Below are positions 50,660 to 59,353 of a stretch of DNA of 64,000 bases, one piece after another; the first letter of the stretch is position 1; each line of letters starts with the position of its first letter. A program made the translations under genes and the position numbers. Under the pieces are notes generated by a model. The model was not told the DNA's origin. It did not search any database and worked only from the letters and a program-made list of their open reading frames with translations. Origin of the DNA: Shimia sediminis (GTDB lineage: Bacteria > Pseudomonadota > Alphaproteobacteria > Rhodobacterales > Rhodobacteraceae); NCBI RefSeq assembly GCF_003990645.1, contig NZ_RYZK01000001.1:248001-312000 (forward strand). Direction: 5' to 3'.

Positions 50660-51003
50660 GGGGTCGTCCTGTAAACTCTTGACCCCCGGTTCTATCGTTC
50701 CGTGCGGTGAGTGGCTACCTCTTTGTCGTCACCGCTCAGGGCTTTCTTGGTTGACATGTGAAGCGTCAGGCCCCATGTGCAAGCCAACCGCCTTCTGCCG
50801 CGTGAGCAGTCAAGAAAGACCGGAACAAAAAATCCGGCCCGAACCCAAGGCGATAGTTAGATCCCAATATCACGCGTGGGGCCATGGTTTTGAAGGACCG
50901 TCCGACAGGGACGGAGCGCTTCGGGGCCAACCACCGAAACGCGCCCCATTTAGGACGGGCGCAAAATTGGCGTTGCCCGTGGGGTGCGCCGGAAAGACGA
51001 TTC
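50660..51003. other. 344-bp gap upstream of the DEAD-box helicase gene
   Basis: No gene is accepted here. TTGACA (50751-50756) is a perfect -35 hexamer, but no good -10 follows. Inverted repeats GCGGTGA (50704-50710) with TCACCGC (50729-50735) and CTTTCTTG (50742-50749) with CAAGAAAG (50811-50818) could fold the leader. A long structured leader would suit an RNA helicase gene. The helicase frame stays open upstream to 50884, but the extra residues look random. Confidence 0.45.
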
Positions 51004-52293
51004 ATGACGACGTTTTACGACCTCGGCCTGCCCAAGAAGCTGGTCGACAAACTGGTAGCCACTGGCATCGACACACCAACCCCCATTCAGGAGCGTGCCA
51101 TTCCGCATGCGCTGGAAGGGCAGGACGTGATGGGGCTGGCGCAGACCGGCACCGGCAAGACCATGGCCTTTGGCCTGCCACTGATCGCCAAGCTGCAATC
51201 TTATGGCCGCCCGCCGGAAGCCAAGACCGTGCGCAGCCTGATCCTCGCGCCGACGCGCGAGCTGGCCAACCAGATCAAGGACAGCCTGGCTGCCTTGGTT
51301 GAGGGCACCCCGTTCAAGGTGGGGCTTGTGGTTGGTGGCGTGGCGATCAACCCGCAGATCAAACGCGTGGGCAAGGGCACGGATGTGCTGGTGGCAACAC
51401 CGGGCCGTTTGATCGACCTGATGGAGCGCCGCGCGCTGGACCTGTCGCAAACCGATTTCCTGGTTTTGGACGAAGCGGATCAGATGCTCGACATGGGGTT
51501 CATCCATGCGCTGCGTCAGATCGTGGGCTGGCTGCCTGAAAAGCGCCAGACCATGTTGTTCTCGGCCACCATGCCGAAGCTGATGGCCGAGATTGCCGGT
51601 TCCTATCTGAACAATCCGGTGCGGGTGCAGGTGGCGCCTCCGGGCAAGACCGCGGACAAGGTTACGCAAGGCATTCACTTTATCGCCAAGGCTGAAAAGA
51701 CCGCGTTGTTGATTGAGCTATTGGCGGATCACCGCGACGAGGCGGCAATTGTATTTGCGCGCACCAAGCATGGCTCGGACCGGTTGATGAAAGCCTTGGT
51801 CAAGGCGGGGTATGACGCGATTGCGGTGCATGGCAACAAGAGCCAGGGTCAGCGCGAACGCGCCATCAAGGCGTTCCGGGCTGGTGAAGTCATGGTGCTC
51901 GTGGCCACGGATGTGGCCGCACGTGGTCTGGACATTCCGCAGGTGCGCCATGTCTATAACTTTGATCTGCCGAACGTGCCTGAAAACTATGTGCACCGGA
52001 TCGGCCGCACGGCGCGTGCCGGTATGGACGGGGCGGCGGTTGCGTTCTGTGCGCCGGATGAAGTGGATGAGTTGAAGGCGATCCAGAAGGTTCTGAAAAT
52101 GGATATCCCGATCCTGTCGGGACGGCCATGGATGGGCATGGAAGATCCCTCGCACAAGTCCAAACCCAAAGGCCCGCGCGGCAAGCAGGGTGGACCGCGT
52201 CGTGGGGGCGGTGGCGGTGAGAAACCTGCCGGGACCGGTCAGCGTCGTCGCCGTCGCGGACCGCCGCGGGGTCGGGGCACCAAAGCCGCCTGA
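51004..52293 (+). CDS. DEAD-box ATP-dependent RNA helicase (RhlE type)
   Basis: The protein has 429 residues. All core motifs are present: the Q motif (TPTPIQERAIPHALEGQDV), AQTGTGKT (I), PTRELA (Ia), TPGRLIDL (Ib), VLDEADQMLD (II), FSATMP (III), ATDVAARGLD (V) and HRIGRTARAG (VI). After about residue 370 follows a basic, Gly/Arg-rich tail (GGPRRGGGGGEK, RRRRRGPPRGRG) for RNA binding. It unwinds RNA in the cytoplasm, usually in ribosome assembly or RNA decay. The ATG at 51004 is where similarity begins. Confidence 0.92.
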   Translation: MTTFYDLGLPKKLVDKLVATGIDTPTPIQERAIPHALEGQDVMGLAQTGTGKTMAFGLPLIAKLQSYGRPPEAKTVRSLILAPTRELANQIKDSLAALVEGTPFKVGLVVGGVAINPQIKRVGKGTDVLVATPGRLIDLMERRALDLSQTDFLVLDEADQMLDMGFIHALRQIVGWLPEKRQTMLFSATMPKLMAEIAGSYLNNPVRVQVAPPGKTADKVTQGIHFIAKAEKTALLIELLADHRDEAAIVFARTKHGSDRLMKALVKAGYDAIAVHGNKSQGQRERAIKAFRAGEVMVLVATDVAARGLDIPQVRHVYNFDLPNVPENYVHRIGRTARAGMDGAAVAFCAPDEVDELKAIQKVLKMDIPILSGRPWMGMEDPSHKSKPKGPRGKQGGPRRGGGGGEKPAGTGQRRRRRGPPRGRGTKAA

Positions 52294-52333
52294 GGCGGCT
52301 TGGCCTTCGGCGAGAGTATGTTTGGCAATTCGA
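52294..52333 (+). repeat. Variant of the family-type intergenic repeat
   Basis: GAGGCGGCTTGGCCTTCGG followed by CGAGAGTATGTTTGGCAATT and CGAAG resembles the copies at 41942 and 56216, with several substitutions. It stands directly after the helicase stop codon. Confidence 0.5.
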
Positions 52334-52369
52334 AGGGGCGGGTCGTCAGTAGACGAGCCGCCCTTGTTT
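52333..52369 (+). terminator. Helicase terminator overlapping the end of the phzF-like gene
   Basis: An imperfect GC-rich stem (GGGGCGGGTCGTC with GACGAGCCGCCC, about 52335-52363) is followed by TTGTTTCATTTT. It would end helicase transcription and includes the last codons of the convergent PhzF-type gene. Confidence 0.55.
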
Positions 52370-53188
52370 CATTTTGACCGCCTGGCCGCTGACCGTGATG
52401 GCGGAGCCTTCGGTGGTGACGCCGATGACGGAGGGCCGTCCCATGTCGTCGCCCTGATGGATACGCAGGGTGACGTCCTGACCGCCAACTTGTGCGAGCA
52501 AGGCACCGAGGGTGGCGCAGGCGCTGCCGGTGGCGGGATCCTCGGGGATATTGTCGAGCGGCGCGAACATGCGGGCGTGGATGACGTCGCCTTCGCGCAC
52601 GTAGGCGAATTGCGCGAAATCAAGGCCTGAGGGGTAGGCGGCGTTGCCCTCGCGAAAGGCGGAGACGTCGGTTTGCAGGGCCGAGAGCGTATCGCGACAG
52701 TCAAGTTCGGTGATGGTGAAGGCAAGGCCGAGCGAGGCCATGGTTGGCGGGTGCGTGGTGGTCAGGATGGCATCCTGTGTCGTGCCAAGCGCGCGGGCGA
52801 CAAGTGCGGGGTCTGGGTGTTCGATGAGTTGCAGCTCTGAGGTGGTGGTGAACTGGGCGGCATCCGCTTCGGCCTGTGCTGTGAGGGGGCCAATGCCAAG
52901 TTCCAGAACCATCTCGGGACCAAGACCGAGGTCGGCAAGTGCGATGGCGGTGCCGATGGTGGGGTGGCCGGCAAAGGGCACCTCCATCGTTGGTGTGAAG
53001 ATGCGTACTTTGGCTGTGTTTTCAGGGTCTTCCGGGGGGTAGACAAAGGTCACCTCGGAAAAATTGAACTCGGCTGCGATCTTTTGCAGGTCGGCCTCGG
53101 GCAGGTTGCTGGCATCCGGAAAGACCGCCAGTTGGTTGCCGCCAAAGGGGCGGTTGGTAAAGACATCATAGACAAGGTAGTCACGCAT
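52346..53188 (-). CDS. PhzF-family isomerase
   Basis: The protein has 280 residues and the two-lobed PhzF/diaminopimelate-epimerase fold. YLVYDVFTNRPFGGNQLAVFPDA opens it, NFSEVTFVYPP contains the catalytic-type Glu, and VPFAGHPTIGTA is the first nucleotide-like loop. EDPATGSACATLGALL is the second. PhzF itself isomerises a phenazine precursor, but most family members act on unknown substrates, and no phenazine cluster is present. The ATG at 53188 shares a base with the stop of the upstream antiporter gene, so the two are translationally coupled. Confidence 0.87.
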   Translation of the reverse strand: MRDYLVYDVFTNRPFGGNQLAVFPDASNLPEADLQKIAAEFNFSEVTFVYPPEDPENTAKVRIFTPTMEVPFAGHPTIGTAIALADLGLGPEMVLELGIGPLTAQAEADAAQFTTTSELQLIEHPDPALVARALGTTQDAILTTTHPPTMASLGLAFTITELDCRDTLSALQTDVSAFREGNAAYPSGLDFAQFAYVREGDVIHARMFAPLDNIPEDPATGSACATLGALLAQVGGQDVTLRIHQGDDMGRPSVIGVTTEGSAITVSGQAVKMKQGRLVY

Positions 53189-54450
53189 CACATCAACTCC
53201 GGTTGGCGGCCCACGCGTTTGGCGAGCGGGGCGACGGTGAGACCCTGGACGATGATCGAGAAGATCACAACGATGTAAGTGGCCGTCAGGATCAGGGGTT
53301 TCCAGTCATTTTCGGGCAGCGAGAGTGCCAGCGCCACCGAGATACCGCCTTTGAGGCCGCCCCAGGTCATGATTGGCACCACGCCGCGGCTGAACTCGCG
53401 GAAGGGTCGCAGGGCGAGCACGGGCACGGCGACAGCGGCCAGGCGCGCCAGCAGGGCCAGTGCAATGGTGGCGACGCCGGTGGCGAGGTAGGTCATGTCA
53501 AAGGCGACGGCAAAGACCTCGAAGCCGATCAGCAGGAAGAGGACGGCGTTCAGGATTTCGTCGACGAGTTTCCAGAAGGCATCGACATATTCGCGGGTTT
53601 CGGCGCTCATCCCGTGTTTGGCACCGATGTCCCCGATCAGGAGACCGGCGCAGACGGCCATGATCGGGGCCGAGACATGCAGCGCGACCGCCAGTTCGTA
53701 GCCGCCAAAAGCCAAGCCAAGGGTCAGGAGAACTTCGAGAGAATAGTCGTCAATCAGGCGCATCACGCGAAAGGTGAGCCAGCCGAGAGCAATGCCGAGA
53801 AAGGCACCACCAACGGCCTCTTGCAGGAACAGGATCGCGGCGTCATCGATCTGTGACTCGCCGTGATCCACGGCACCATGGCCGTGGGTGGCAAAGGCCA
53901 TGCCAGAAAGGACAAGGAACACCACATAGCCGACGCCGTCGTTGAACAGGCTTTCCCCGGCGATCTTGGTTTCAAGGGATTTCCTGAGATCGGCCTCGCG
54001 CAGCACGCCAAGAACGGCGACGGGATCGGTGGGTGAAATCAGCGCCCCAAAGACCAGGGCAATCATCAGCGGCATACCGGTAAGCCAGCTGAAACCAACG
54101 CCGACGATCACCGTGGAGAGCCCCACGCCGACGGTTGCCATCAGGGCCACGGGGATCCACTGCGCACGCAGGTCATGCAGTTTGACATGCAGCGCCCCGG
54201 CAAAGAGCAGAAGGCCCAGCATACCTTCGAGCAGCGCGTCCGAGAATTCGATTTCGGTGATCACATGGCGGGCCGCATCGGCGATACCATATTGCGGAGC
54301 GATGAGGTCGATGGCGAGAAGGCCAAAGCTGGCAAAGAGCGCCACCACGAGGATGCCGATGGCGGCGGGGAGTTTCAAAAACAGGTAGTTGATGGCACCA
54401 AAGGCCCCGGCCAACACAATCAGAGCCGAGGTGATCTGGAGAAAGTTCAT
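53188..54450 (-). CDS. CPA1-family sodium/proton antiporter
   Basis: The protein has 420 residues and about twelve membrane segments. LLLFAGALHVKLHDLR, LVFGALISPTDPVAVLGVLREA and KIAGESLFNDGVGYVVFLVL are the ion-binding helices of the CPA1 (NhaP-like) family, with the TDP and ND motifs intact. TWGGLKGGISVALALSLP is the last conserved region. It exchanges sodium or potassium for protons in the inner membrane. It heads a two-gene unit with a PhzF-type gene. Confidence 0.9.
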   Translation of the reverse strand: MNFLQITSALIVLAGAFGAINYLFLKLPAAIGILVVALFASFGLLAIDLIAPQYGIADAARHVITEIEFSDALLEGMLGLLLFAGALHVKLHDLRAQWIPVALMATVGVGLSTVIVGVGFSWLTGMPLMIALVFGALISPTDPVAVLGVLREADLRKSLETKIAGESLFNDGVGYVVFLVLSGMAFATHGHGAVDHGESQIDDAAILFLQEAVGGAFLGIALGWLTFRVMRLIDDYSLEVLLTLGLAFGGYELAVALHVSAPIMAVCAGLLIGDIGAKHGMSAETREYVDAFWKLVDEILNAVLFLLIGFEVFAVAFDMTYLATGVATIALALLARLAAVAVPVLALRPFREFSRGVVPIMTWGGLKGGISVALALSLPENDWKPLILTATYIVVIFSIIVQGLTVAPLAKRVGRQPELM

Positions 54451-54514
54451 GGCCCTGTCCCTTGTGCTGCTGCCATTTGGCTAGCATGGGCCTTGGGACG
54501 GAACAAGCGCAGGT

Positions 54515-55210
54515 TCAGGCGGGCGTGAACTCGGCCCAGGCGGGCAGGTGGTCCGAGGCGCTCGCGGCAGGGCGCGCACGGTGGATGCCGCTGCGCAGCA
54601 CCCTGAGATCAGAGCTATGGGCAAAGCTGTCGAGTGCGGCGACGGGGCGCGGTGCCGGAAAGCTATGACCCGGATCGGCGAAGTCGAGACCGGGCGTGGC
54701 GGCGTCAAGAGCGGCCTTGGGCCCCCATTCGTTGAAATCCCCGGCAATGAGGGTGGGCATCACAGGCCGTCGGCGCAATTCGCGGGTGATTGCCATGAGC
54801 TGCATCAGACGAAAGCGCCGAATGAGGCCAAGGTGCACACCGATCACGCGGAGCGGGCCGATGGTGGTTTCGAACTCGGCCAGGATGGCGCCGCGCGGCT
54901 CAAGACCGGGCAGGTCCAGACGCGAGGTGTGAAGGGGGTTGAGGCCATCGCGGATCAACATGGCATTGCCGTGCCAACCAAGAGACCCGCCGGGCTGGCC
55001 AAAGGGCAGGGCCTGCCAGCCATGTGTCTCGATCAGATCATGCGGGAGGGCTGCGGGGCGCGGTGGCAGGCGTTTGTCGACCTCTTGCAGCACTACGAGG
55101 TCCGCCTGTAATGCGTCGATAACCTGCATAGACCGATCCGGGCGACGGCGCATGTCCATGCCGATGCATTTTTGCAGGTTGTAGGTGGCAATGCGCAGGT
55201 TGGTGGTCAT
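54515..55210 (-). CDS. Endonuclease/exonuclease/phosphatase-family protein
   Basis: The protein has 231 residues. RIATYNLQKCIGMD supplies the first metal-binding Asn, DLVVLQEVDKR the Glu, VIGVHLGLIRRFRLMQL the His, LIAGDFNEWGP the Asp-Asn pair, and SDHLPAWAEF the final Asp-His. This set defines the Mg2+-dependent EEP fold, whose members cut nucleic acids or remove phosphate from small molecules. The start at 55210 (MTTNLRIATYN) is chosen because the upstream part has no similarity. It is divergent from an EamA exporter gene. Confidence 0.87.
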   Translation of the reverse strand: MTTNLRIATYNLQKCIGMDMRRRPDRSMQVIDALQADLVVLQEVDKRLPPRPAALPHDLIETHGWQALPFGQPGGSLGWHGNAMLIRDGLNPLHTSRLDLPGLEPRGAILAEFETTIGPLRVIGVHLGLIRRFRLMQLMAITRELRRRPVMPTLIAGDFNEWGPKAALDAATPGLDFADPGHSFPAPRPVAALDSFAHSSDLRVLRSGIHRARPAASASDHLPAWAEFTPA

Positions 55211-55339
55211 CGGTGGTCTCGAAAGTTTGCAGCCGGTTTTGGCATGCCGCATCGGGAAAGGCGAGCCAACAGGCTGTCGCATGGGTCATTTCTGTCTAAG
55301 TTGCTTGACAACTTAACAAATTTCCGCGCGTCTGGCCGC

Positions 55340-56215
55340 ATGGAACGCAAAACGCATATCGACGCCTTTGGGGCAAGCTCGCTGATTTTCTTTGCAACGG
55401 TTTTGGCGTTCAACCAGGTGGTGATCAAGGTCACAAACGGTGGGATTTCCCCGGTGTTTGTTGCTGCACTGCGGTCTGTCATTGCCGTCTTTGTCATGGG
55501 GGCGTGGATTTGGATCCGCGGCATCCCCTTTAAGACCAAGGGTGGGTTACTGTGGTTTGGCATTGCCTCGGGTTTGCTTTTTTCTATTGAATTCATATGC
55601 CTGTATATCGCTCTTGATCTGACGGATGTGTCGCGCGCCAGCGTGATATTCTATTCCATGCCGGTCTGGTTGGCGCTGATGGCACATGTGTGTCTGCCGG
55701 GGGAAAGGCTGACTGCCTTGCGGCTCCTTGGATTGGGGCTGGCCATGGCGGGCGTCGCGGTGGCGTTGATGGATCGTTCTGCCGGAGAGGCCAATATCTG
55801 GGGGGATCTGGCCGCGCTCGGCGCCGCCTGGGGATGGGCCGGGATCGCATTGATGTTGCGGTTCAAGCCGCTGAACCAAATTGCGCCGGAAGCCCAGTTG
55901 ATGTGGCAGATCATGGTATCAGCGGTGGTTCTGAGTGCTGTTGCGCCTTTGTTCGGCCCGCTGCTGCGGGAGCCGGAAATGATCCACCTCGCTGGTGTGG
56001 CGTTTCAGGCCCTGGGGGTGGTGTGTTTCGGCTATGTCTTCTGGTTCTGGTTGCTGACTGTCTATCCCGCTGCATCTGTGGCCTCGTTCAGTTTTCTTTC
56101 ACCTGTGTTGAGCGTGCTGTTTGGTTGGTGGCTTTTGGGAGAAGCGGTGGGCGTCAGCATTTGGGCTTCGCTGGGCTTGGTGGTGCTGGGATTGATCCTG
56201 ATCAACCGGAAGTGA
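55340..56215 (+). CDS. EamA/DMT-family exporter
   Basis: The protein has 291 residues with ten membrane segments in two EamA repeats. NQVVIKVTNGGISPVFVAALRSVIAVFVMGAWIW lies in the first, and SFLSPVLSVLFGWWLLGEAVGVSIWASLGLVVLGL closes the second. It is probably an exporter of a small metabolite; nothing nearby indicates which. The start at 55340 (MERKTHIDAFG) lacks a clear ribosome-binding site, but no better start lies in frame close by. A terminator-type repeat follows. Confidence 0.85.
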   Translation: MERKTHIDAFGASSLIFFATVLAFNQVVIKVTNGGISPVFVAALRSVIAVFVMGAWIWIRGIPFKTKGGLLWFGIASGLLFSIEFICLYIALDLTDVSRASVIFYSMPVWLALMAHVCLPGERLTALRLLGLGLAMAGVAVALMDRSAGEANIWGDLAALGAAWGWAGIALMLRFKPLNQIAPEAQLMWQIMVSAVVLSAVAPLFGPLLREPEMIHLAGVAFQALGVVCFGYVFWFWLLTVYPAASVASFSFLSPVLSVLFGWWLLGEAVGVSIWASLGLVVLGLILINRK

Positions 56216-56262
56216 GCGAGGCGCCGGTCGGAGCCTCCGGCGGGAGTATTTTTGGCAAGATG
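56216..56262 (+). repeat. Family-type intergenic repeat acting as terminator
   Basis: GCCGG...CCGGC hairpin, then GGCGGGAGTATTTTTGGCAA and GATGAAG. This is the clearest copy and has a T5 run after the stem, directly downstream of the EamA gene. Confidence 0.75.
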
Positions 56263-56267
56263 AAGGC

Positions 56268-57674
56268 TCAGGTGCCGCAAAAGGTGGCGCGGACGCGTTC
56301 CTGTTCTGTCGGGGCGTGGGTGAGGTCAGTGAATTCCGGATCTCTGTCAAAGGGGCGCGCATAGGCCTGCATGAGGCGCGTAAAGGGGGCCATGTCGCCG
56401 GTCACGGCGGCCTGGATCATGTGCTCGATGCGGTGGTTGCGCGGGATCAGGATCGGATTGGCCGCCTGCATGGTGGCCTCGGCGTCGGGGGTCGATTTGA
56501 TGCGGGTGTGCCACTTGGTGGCCCAGGTATCAAAGGCCTCTCGGTCCGTGAATTGATCGCGCGCTGTGTCCCCGCTCAGGGCCGCAAAAGTATTTGTGAA
56601 ATCAGCGCCTTGTGAGGACATCATCTGTAAGAGCTCCGTGGCGAGGTCTTGGTCGCCCGGTTGGCCTCTGGCAATGCCGATCTTACGCAGGAGCGTGGCG
56701 TTCCACAGCGTGTTCAGGCGGTCAGGCATGGCGTGCACGGCCCCGGTGAAGGCTTGGATCGCCTCGTCCTGATTGGGCATCAGGGGAACCAGAGCGGTGG
56801 CCAGTTGCGCCATGTTCCAGACGATGATGTCCGCCTGCCGGGCCCAGGCATAGCGGCCCTGGCGGTCGATCGAGGAGAACACCGTCATCGGGTGGTAGGC
56901 ATCCATAAAGGCGCAGGGACCATAGTCGATGGTTTCGCCGGAGATGCTGCAGTTGTCGGTGTTCATGACGCCGTGAATGAAGCCGACGTTCATCCATTTG
57001 GTGACCAGCTGGGCTTGTCGTTCGATCACGCCGCTCAGAAAGTCGAGCGGATCGGTTGCTTCGGGATGATGGCGGGCGACGGCGTGTTCGTAGAGCGCCT
57101 GTAGCCCGGCATAGTCCTGACGAGCTGCGAGAACCTGAAATGTGCCAACCCGGATGTGGCTGCTGGCTACGCGGGTCAGGATGGCGCCGGGCAGGGTGGT
57201 TTCGCGCTGGATGGTCTCTCCTGTTGCCACTGCGGCGAGGGCACGGGTGGTGGGGATGCCCAACGTGTGCATGGCCTCGGAAACCACGAACTCGCGCAGC
57301 ACAGGGCCGATCCAGGCGCGCCCATCGCCGTTGCGCGAGTATGGCGTCCGACCGGAGCCCTTGAGCTGGATGTCAAACCCGGCCGCTTCGCCAAGAAGGA
57401 TTGCGCGACCATCGCCCAGTTGCGGGTTCCAGTGACCGAACTGGTGGCCTGCATAAAGCTGCGCAAGCGGGTCTGCTCCCGCGGCGATTTCATTGCCCGA
57501 AAACACCCGTCCCAATTCGTCGACATCATCGTCGCCGGTTATCCCCAGATCCTGAGCCAGCGGGTGGTTGAAGGCCAAAAGCTCGGGCGCACGGACGGGT
57601 ACGGGTGCCTGGCGCGTGAAGAGTGGCGCAGGAAGCCGGGCGTAGGTGTTGTCAAAAGGGATGTGCAAGGTCAT
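56268..57674 (-). CDS. selO: SelO/YdiU-family protein adenylyltransferase (pseudokinase)
   Basis: The protein has 468 residues. AQLYAGHQFGHWNPQLGDGRAILLGE, LKGSGRTPYSRNGDGRAWIGPVLREFVVSEAMHTLGIPTTRAL and FIHGVMNTDNCSISGETIDYGPCAFMD are diagnostic SelO blocks. The last contains the inverted-ATP metal site (Asn and Asp). SelO transfers AMP to proteins and is linked to redox stress responses. No selenocysteine is involved; it ends TFCGT, as in the cysteine forms. The start at 57674 (MTLHIPFDNTYARLP) is set by similarity, because the frame continues upstream. Confidence 0.92.
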   Translation of the reverse strand: MTLHIPFDNTYARLPAPLFTRQAPVPVRAPELLAFNHPLAQDLGITGDDDVDELGRVFSGNEIAAGADPLAQLYAGHQFGHWNPQLGDGRAILLGEAAGFDIQLKGSGRTPYSRNGDGRAWIGPVLREFVVSEAMHTLGIPTTRALAAVATGETIQRETTLPGAILTRVASSHIRVGTFQVLAARQDYAGLQALYEHAVARHHPEATDPLDFLSGVIERQAQLVTKWMNVGFIHGVMNTDNCSISGETIDYGPCAFMDAYHPMTVFSSIDRQGRYAWARQADIIVWNMAQLATALVPLMPNQDEAIQAFTGAVHAMPDRLNTLWNATLLRKIGIARGQPGDQDLATELLQMMSSQGADFTNTFAALSGDTARDQFTDREAFDTWATKWHTRIKSTPDAEATMQAANPILIPRNHRIEHMIQAAVTGDMAPFTRLMQAYARPFDRDPEFTDLTHAPTEQERVRATFCGT

Positions 57675-57818
57675 GGGGGAAACATATATCCAAAATGACG
57701 GATTACCAGAGGCGGCGGGCTGCGAAGAGTGATCTGAAAGCAGAAACAGGTGCGCCATGACTTTGACGATCGGGGCGCGAATGACGGGCATCAAAACCGC
57801 TTGGCGATTGGCCCAGTT

Positions 57819-58268
57819 TCAGAGACGCTTGGTCATGAGCATGTAGCGTTCGCGTGGCTCGAAGCCCGCGCGCTGATAGAGGCGGCGCGTACGATCTTTG
57901 GTGCGGTCGACTTCAAGGTGAAACGCCCTGACTCCGGCGTCCCCGAGGGCACCGGACAGGGCGGTCAAGGCATCGCCGCCCATGCCGCGGCCCCGCACCT
58001 TGGGACGAATGAAAATCTCGTCGACAAAGGCGTCCATGCCGCCGAATTCGACGGACCAGCCAAAGGTGATGACCACATAGCCAACTGGTGCGCGGGTAGG
58101 TCCGATCAGGTAGATGGCCCCCAAGGGTGAGCCGTCAAGCAAGGGCATCAGCGCCGCACGGCGTGTTTCGTCGTCTTGCAAAATGCCTTCTTCCGAGTGA
58201 AAGGCCTCGACCAGCGGGATCAGACGGTCAAGATCATCGGGGCGGGCAAGATGCAGGGCGGTGCTCAT
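57819..58268 (-). CDS. GNAT-family N-acetyltransferase
   Basis: The protein has 149 residues. The acetyl-CoA site is FIRPKVRGRGMGGDALTAL (the R/Q-x-x-G-x-G/A loop), followed by RAFHLEVDRTKDRTRRLYQRAGFEPRERYMLMTK. The acceptor is unknown. Its start overlaps the end of the nucleoside hydrolase gene by 4 bp, so the two form a translationally coupled unit. Confidence 0.85.
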   Translation of the reverse strand: MSTALHLARPDDLDRLIPLVEAFHSEEGILQDDETRRAALMPLLDGSPLGAIYLIGPTRAPVGYVVITFGWSVEFGGMDAFVDEIFIRPKVRGRGMGGDALTALSGALGDAGVRAFHLEVDRTKDRTRRLYQRAGFEPRERYMLMTKRL

Positions 58269-59206
58269 AGTCGCGACAGCCTCTCGGTCAGGAGGGCGAA
58301 GAAGCCATCAGCATCGATGTCACCCATGAACAATGCGTTAGGGGGGCGGTCGGTGACGCGCCACCAATCGGCGACGGTCATGCCAAGGGTGAGTTCGGAG
58401 TGGGTTTCGATCTCGACGTTGATGTGGCGTCCGGTGAAGAGATCGGGGCGGATCAGGTAGGCGGTGACGCAAGGATCGTGCAAGGGCGCACCGTTGGAGC
58501 CGTACTTTTCCTTGTCAAATCTCTCAAAGAAATCAGTCATTTCCGCGACGGCGGTGCCAACCGCACTGCCGATGGCACGAAAGGCGTCATTGCGGGGTTT
58601 GGTGACCAGCGCTTTGTGGGTCACATCCAGCGGCATGACCACGATAGGCGCACCAGAGGAAAACACGATGTGAGCCGCCTGAGGGTCAACATAGATGTTG
58701 AATTCCGCCGCCGGAGTGATATTGCCCACCTCGAAATAGGCACCACCCATCAGAACGATTTCCTGAACCTTTTCAATGATATCCGGGGCTTTCTCAAAGG
58801 CCATGGCGATGTTGGTGAGGGGGCCGAGGGGGCATAGGGTGACGGTGCCCGCATCATGGGCCCGCAGGGTGTCGATGATGAAATCGACGGCGTGCTGCTC
58901 TTGCAGCGGCATCACCGGGTCAGGCAGGACGGGTCCGTTGAGACCGGTTTGGCCGTGGACATGCTCGGCTGTGACCAGTTTGCGGCCCAACGGGCGATCG
59001 CAGCCGGCAAAGACAAGCGTGTCAGGTTTGCCTGCTAACTCGCAGACAATACGAGCATTTTTCGAAGTCAGGGACAGCGGGACATTGCCTGCAACAGCCG
59101 TGATTCCGAGGACGTCGATGTCTTCGGGGCTGGCCAGTGCCAACAGGATGGCCACGGCGTCGTCCTGGCCGGGATCGGTGTCGATGATGATTTTGCGTGC
59201 GGTCAT
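58265..59206 (-). CDS. Inosine/uridine-preferring-type nucleoside hydrolase
   Basis: The protein has 313 residues. IIIDTDPGQDDAVAILLAL is the calcium-binding DTDxGxDD motif at the N-terminus. LCPLGPLTNIAMAFEKAPDI, MGGAYFEVGNITPAAEFNIYVDPQAA and LHDPCVTAYLI complete the family pattern. It splits nucleosides to base and ribose in salvage. The ligand-binding HDPC segment leaves purine versus pyrimidine preference open. The gene precedes a GNAT gene; a tandem repeat lies about 84 bp upstream of its start. Confidence 0.9.
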   Translation of the reverse strand: MTARKIIIDTDPGQDDAVAILLALASPEDIDVLGITAVAGNVPLSLTSKNARIVCELAGKPDTLVFAGCDRPLGRKLVTAEHVHGQTGLNGPVLPDPVMPLQEQHAVDFIIDTLRAHDAGTVTLCPLGPLTNIAMAFEKAPDIIEKVQEIVLMGGAYFEVGNITPAAEFNIYVDPQAAHIVFSSGAPIVVMPLDVTHKALVTKPRNDAFRAIGSAVGTAVAEMTDFFERFDKEKYGSNGAPLHDPCVTAYLIRPDLFTGRHINVEIETHSELTLGMTVADWWRVTDRPPNALFMGDIDADGFFALLTERLSRL

Positions 59207-59289
59207 ATTCTTTTCTCAAACCTATCGATGAACACTGTCAATTGCCCCGGCGCTTGTCCAGAAAAGAAGCAAAAAACGGCGTCTGCATC

Positions 59290-59333
59290 ACGTCGGTATT
59301 ACGTCGGTATCACGTCGGTATTTCTGCCGACGT
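59290..59333. repeat. Three 11-bp tandem repeats with an inverted partner
   Basis: ACGTCGGTATT, ACGTCGGTATC and ACGTCGGTATT follow without gaps (59290-59322). CCGACGT at 59327-59333 is the inverse of the repeat start, so the last unit can form a hairpin (59312-59318 with 59327-59333). The 11-bp period places each unit on nearly the same face of the helix. It lies between the Cys/Met enzyme gene and the nucleoside hydrolase gene. Confidence 0.75.
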
Positions 59334-59353
59334 CGCTGTCCTGTGCTGTGGTC

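Noticed and set aside
52346-53188. Phenazine biosynthesis locus (PhzF-like and PhzS-like genes in one window)
   Set aside because: The two genes are 25 kb apart, in different operons, and no other phz gene is present; both families are broad.
56268-57674. Selenoprotein form of SelO
   Set aside because: The C-terminus reads TFCGT with an ordinary cysteine codon and a normal stop; there is no in-frame TGA.
59290-59333. CRISPR-like repeat
   Set aside because: The units are 11 bp and contiguous, without spacers, and no cas genes are present anywhere in the window.
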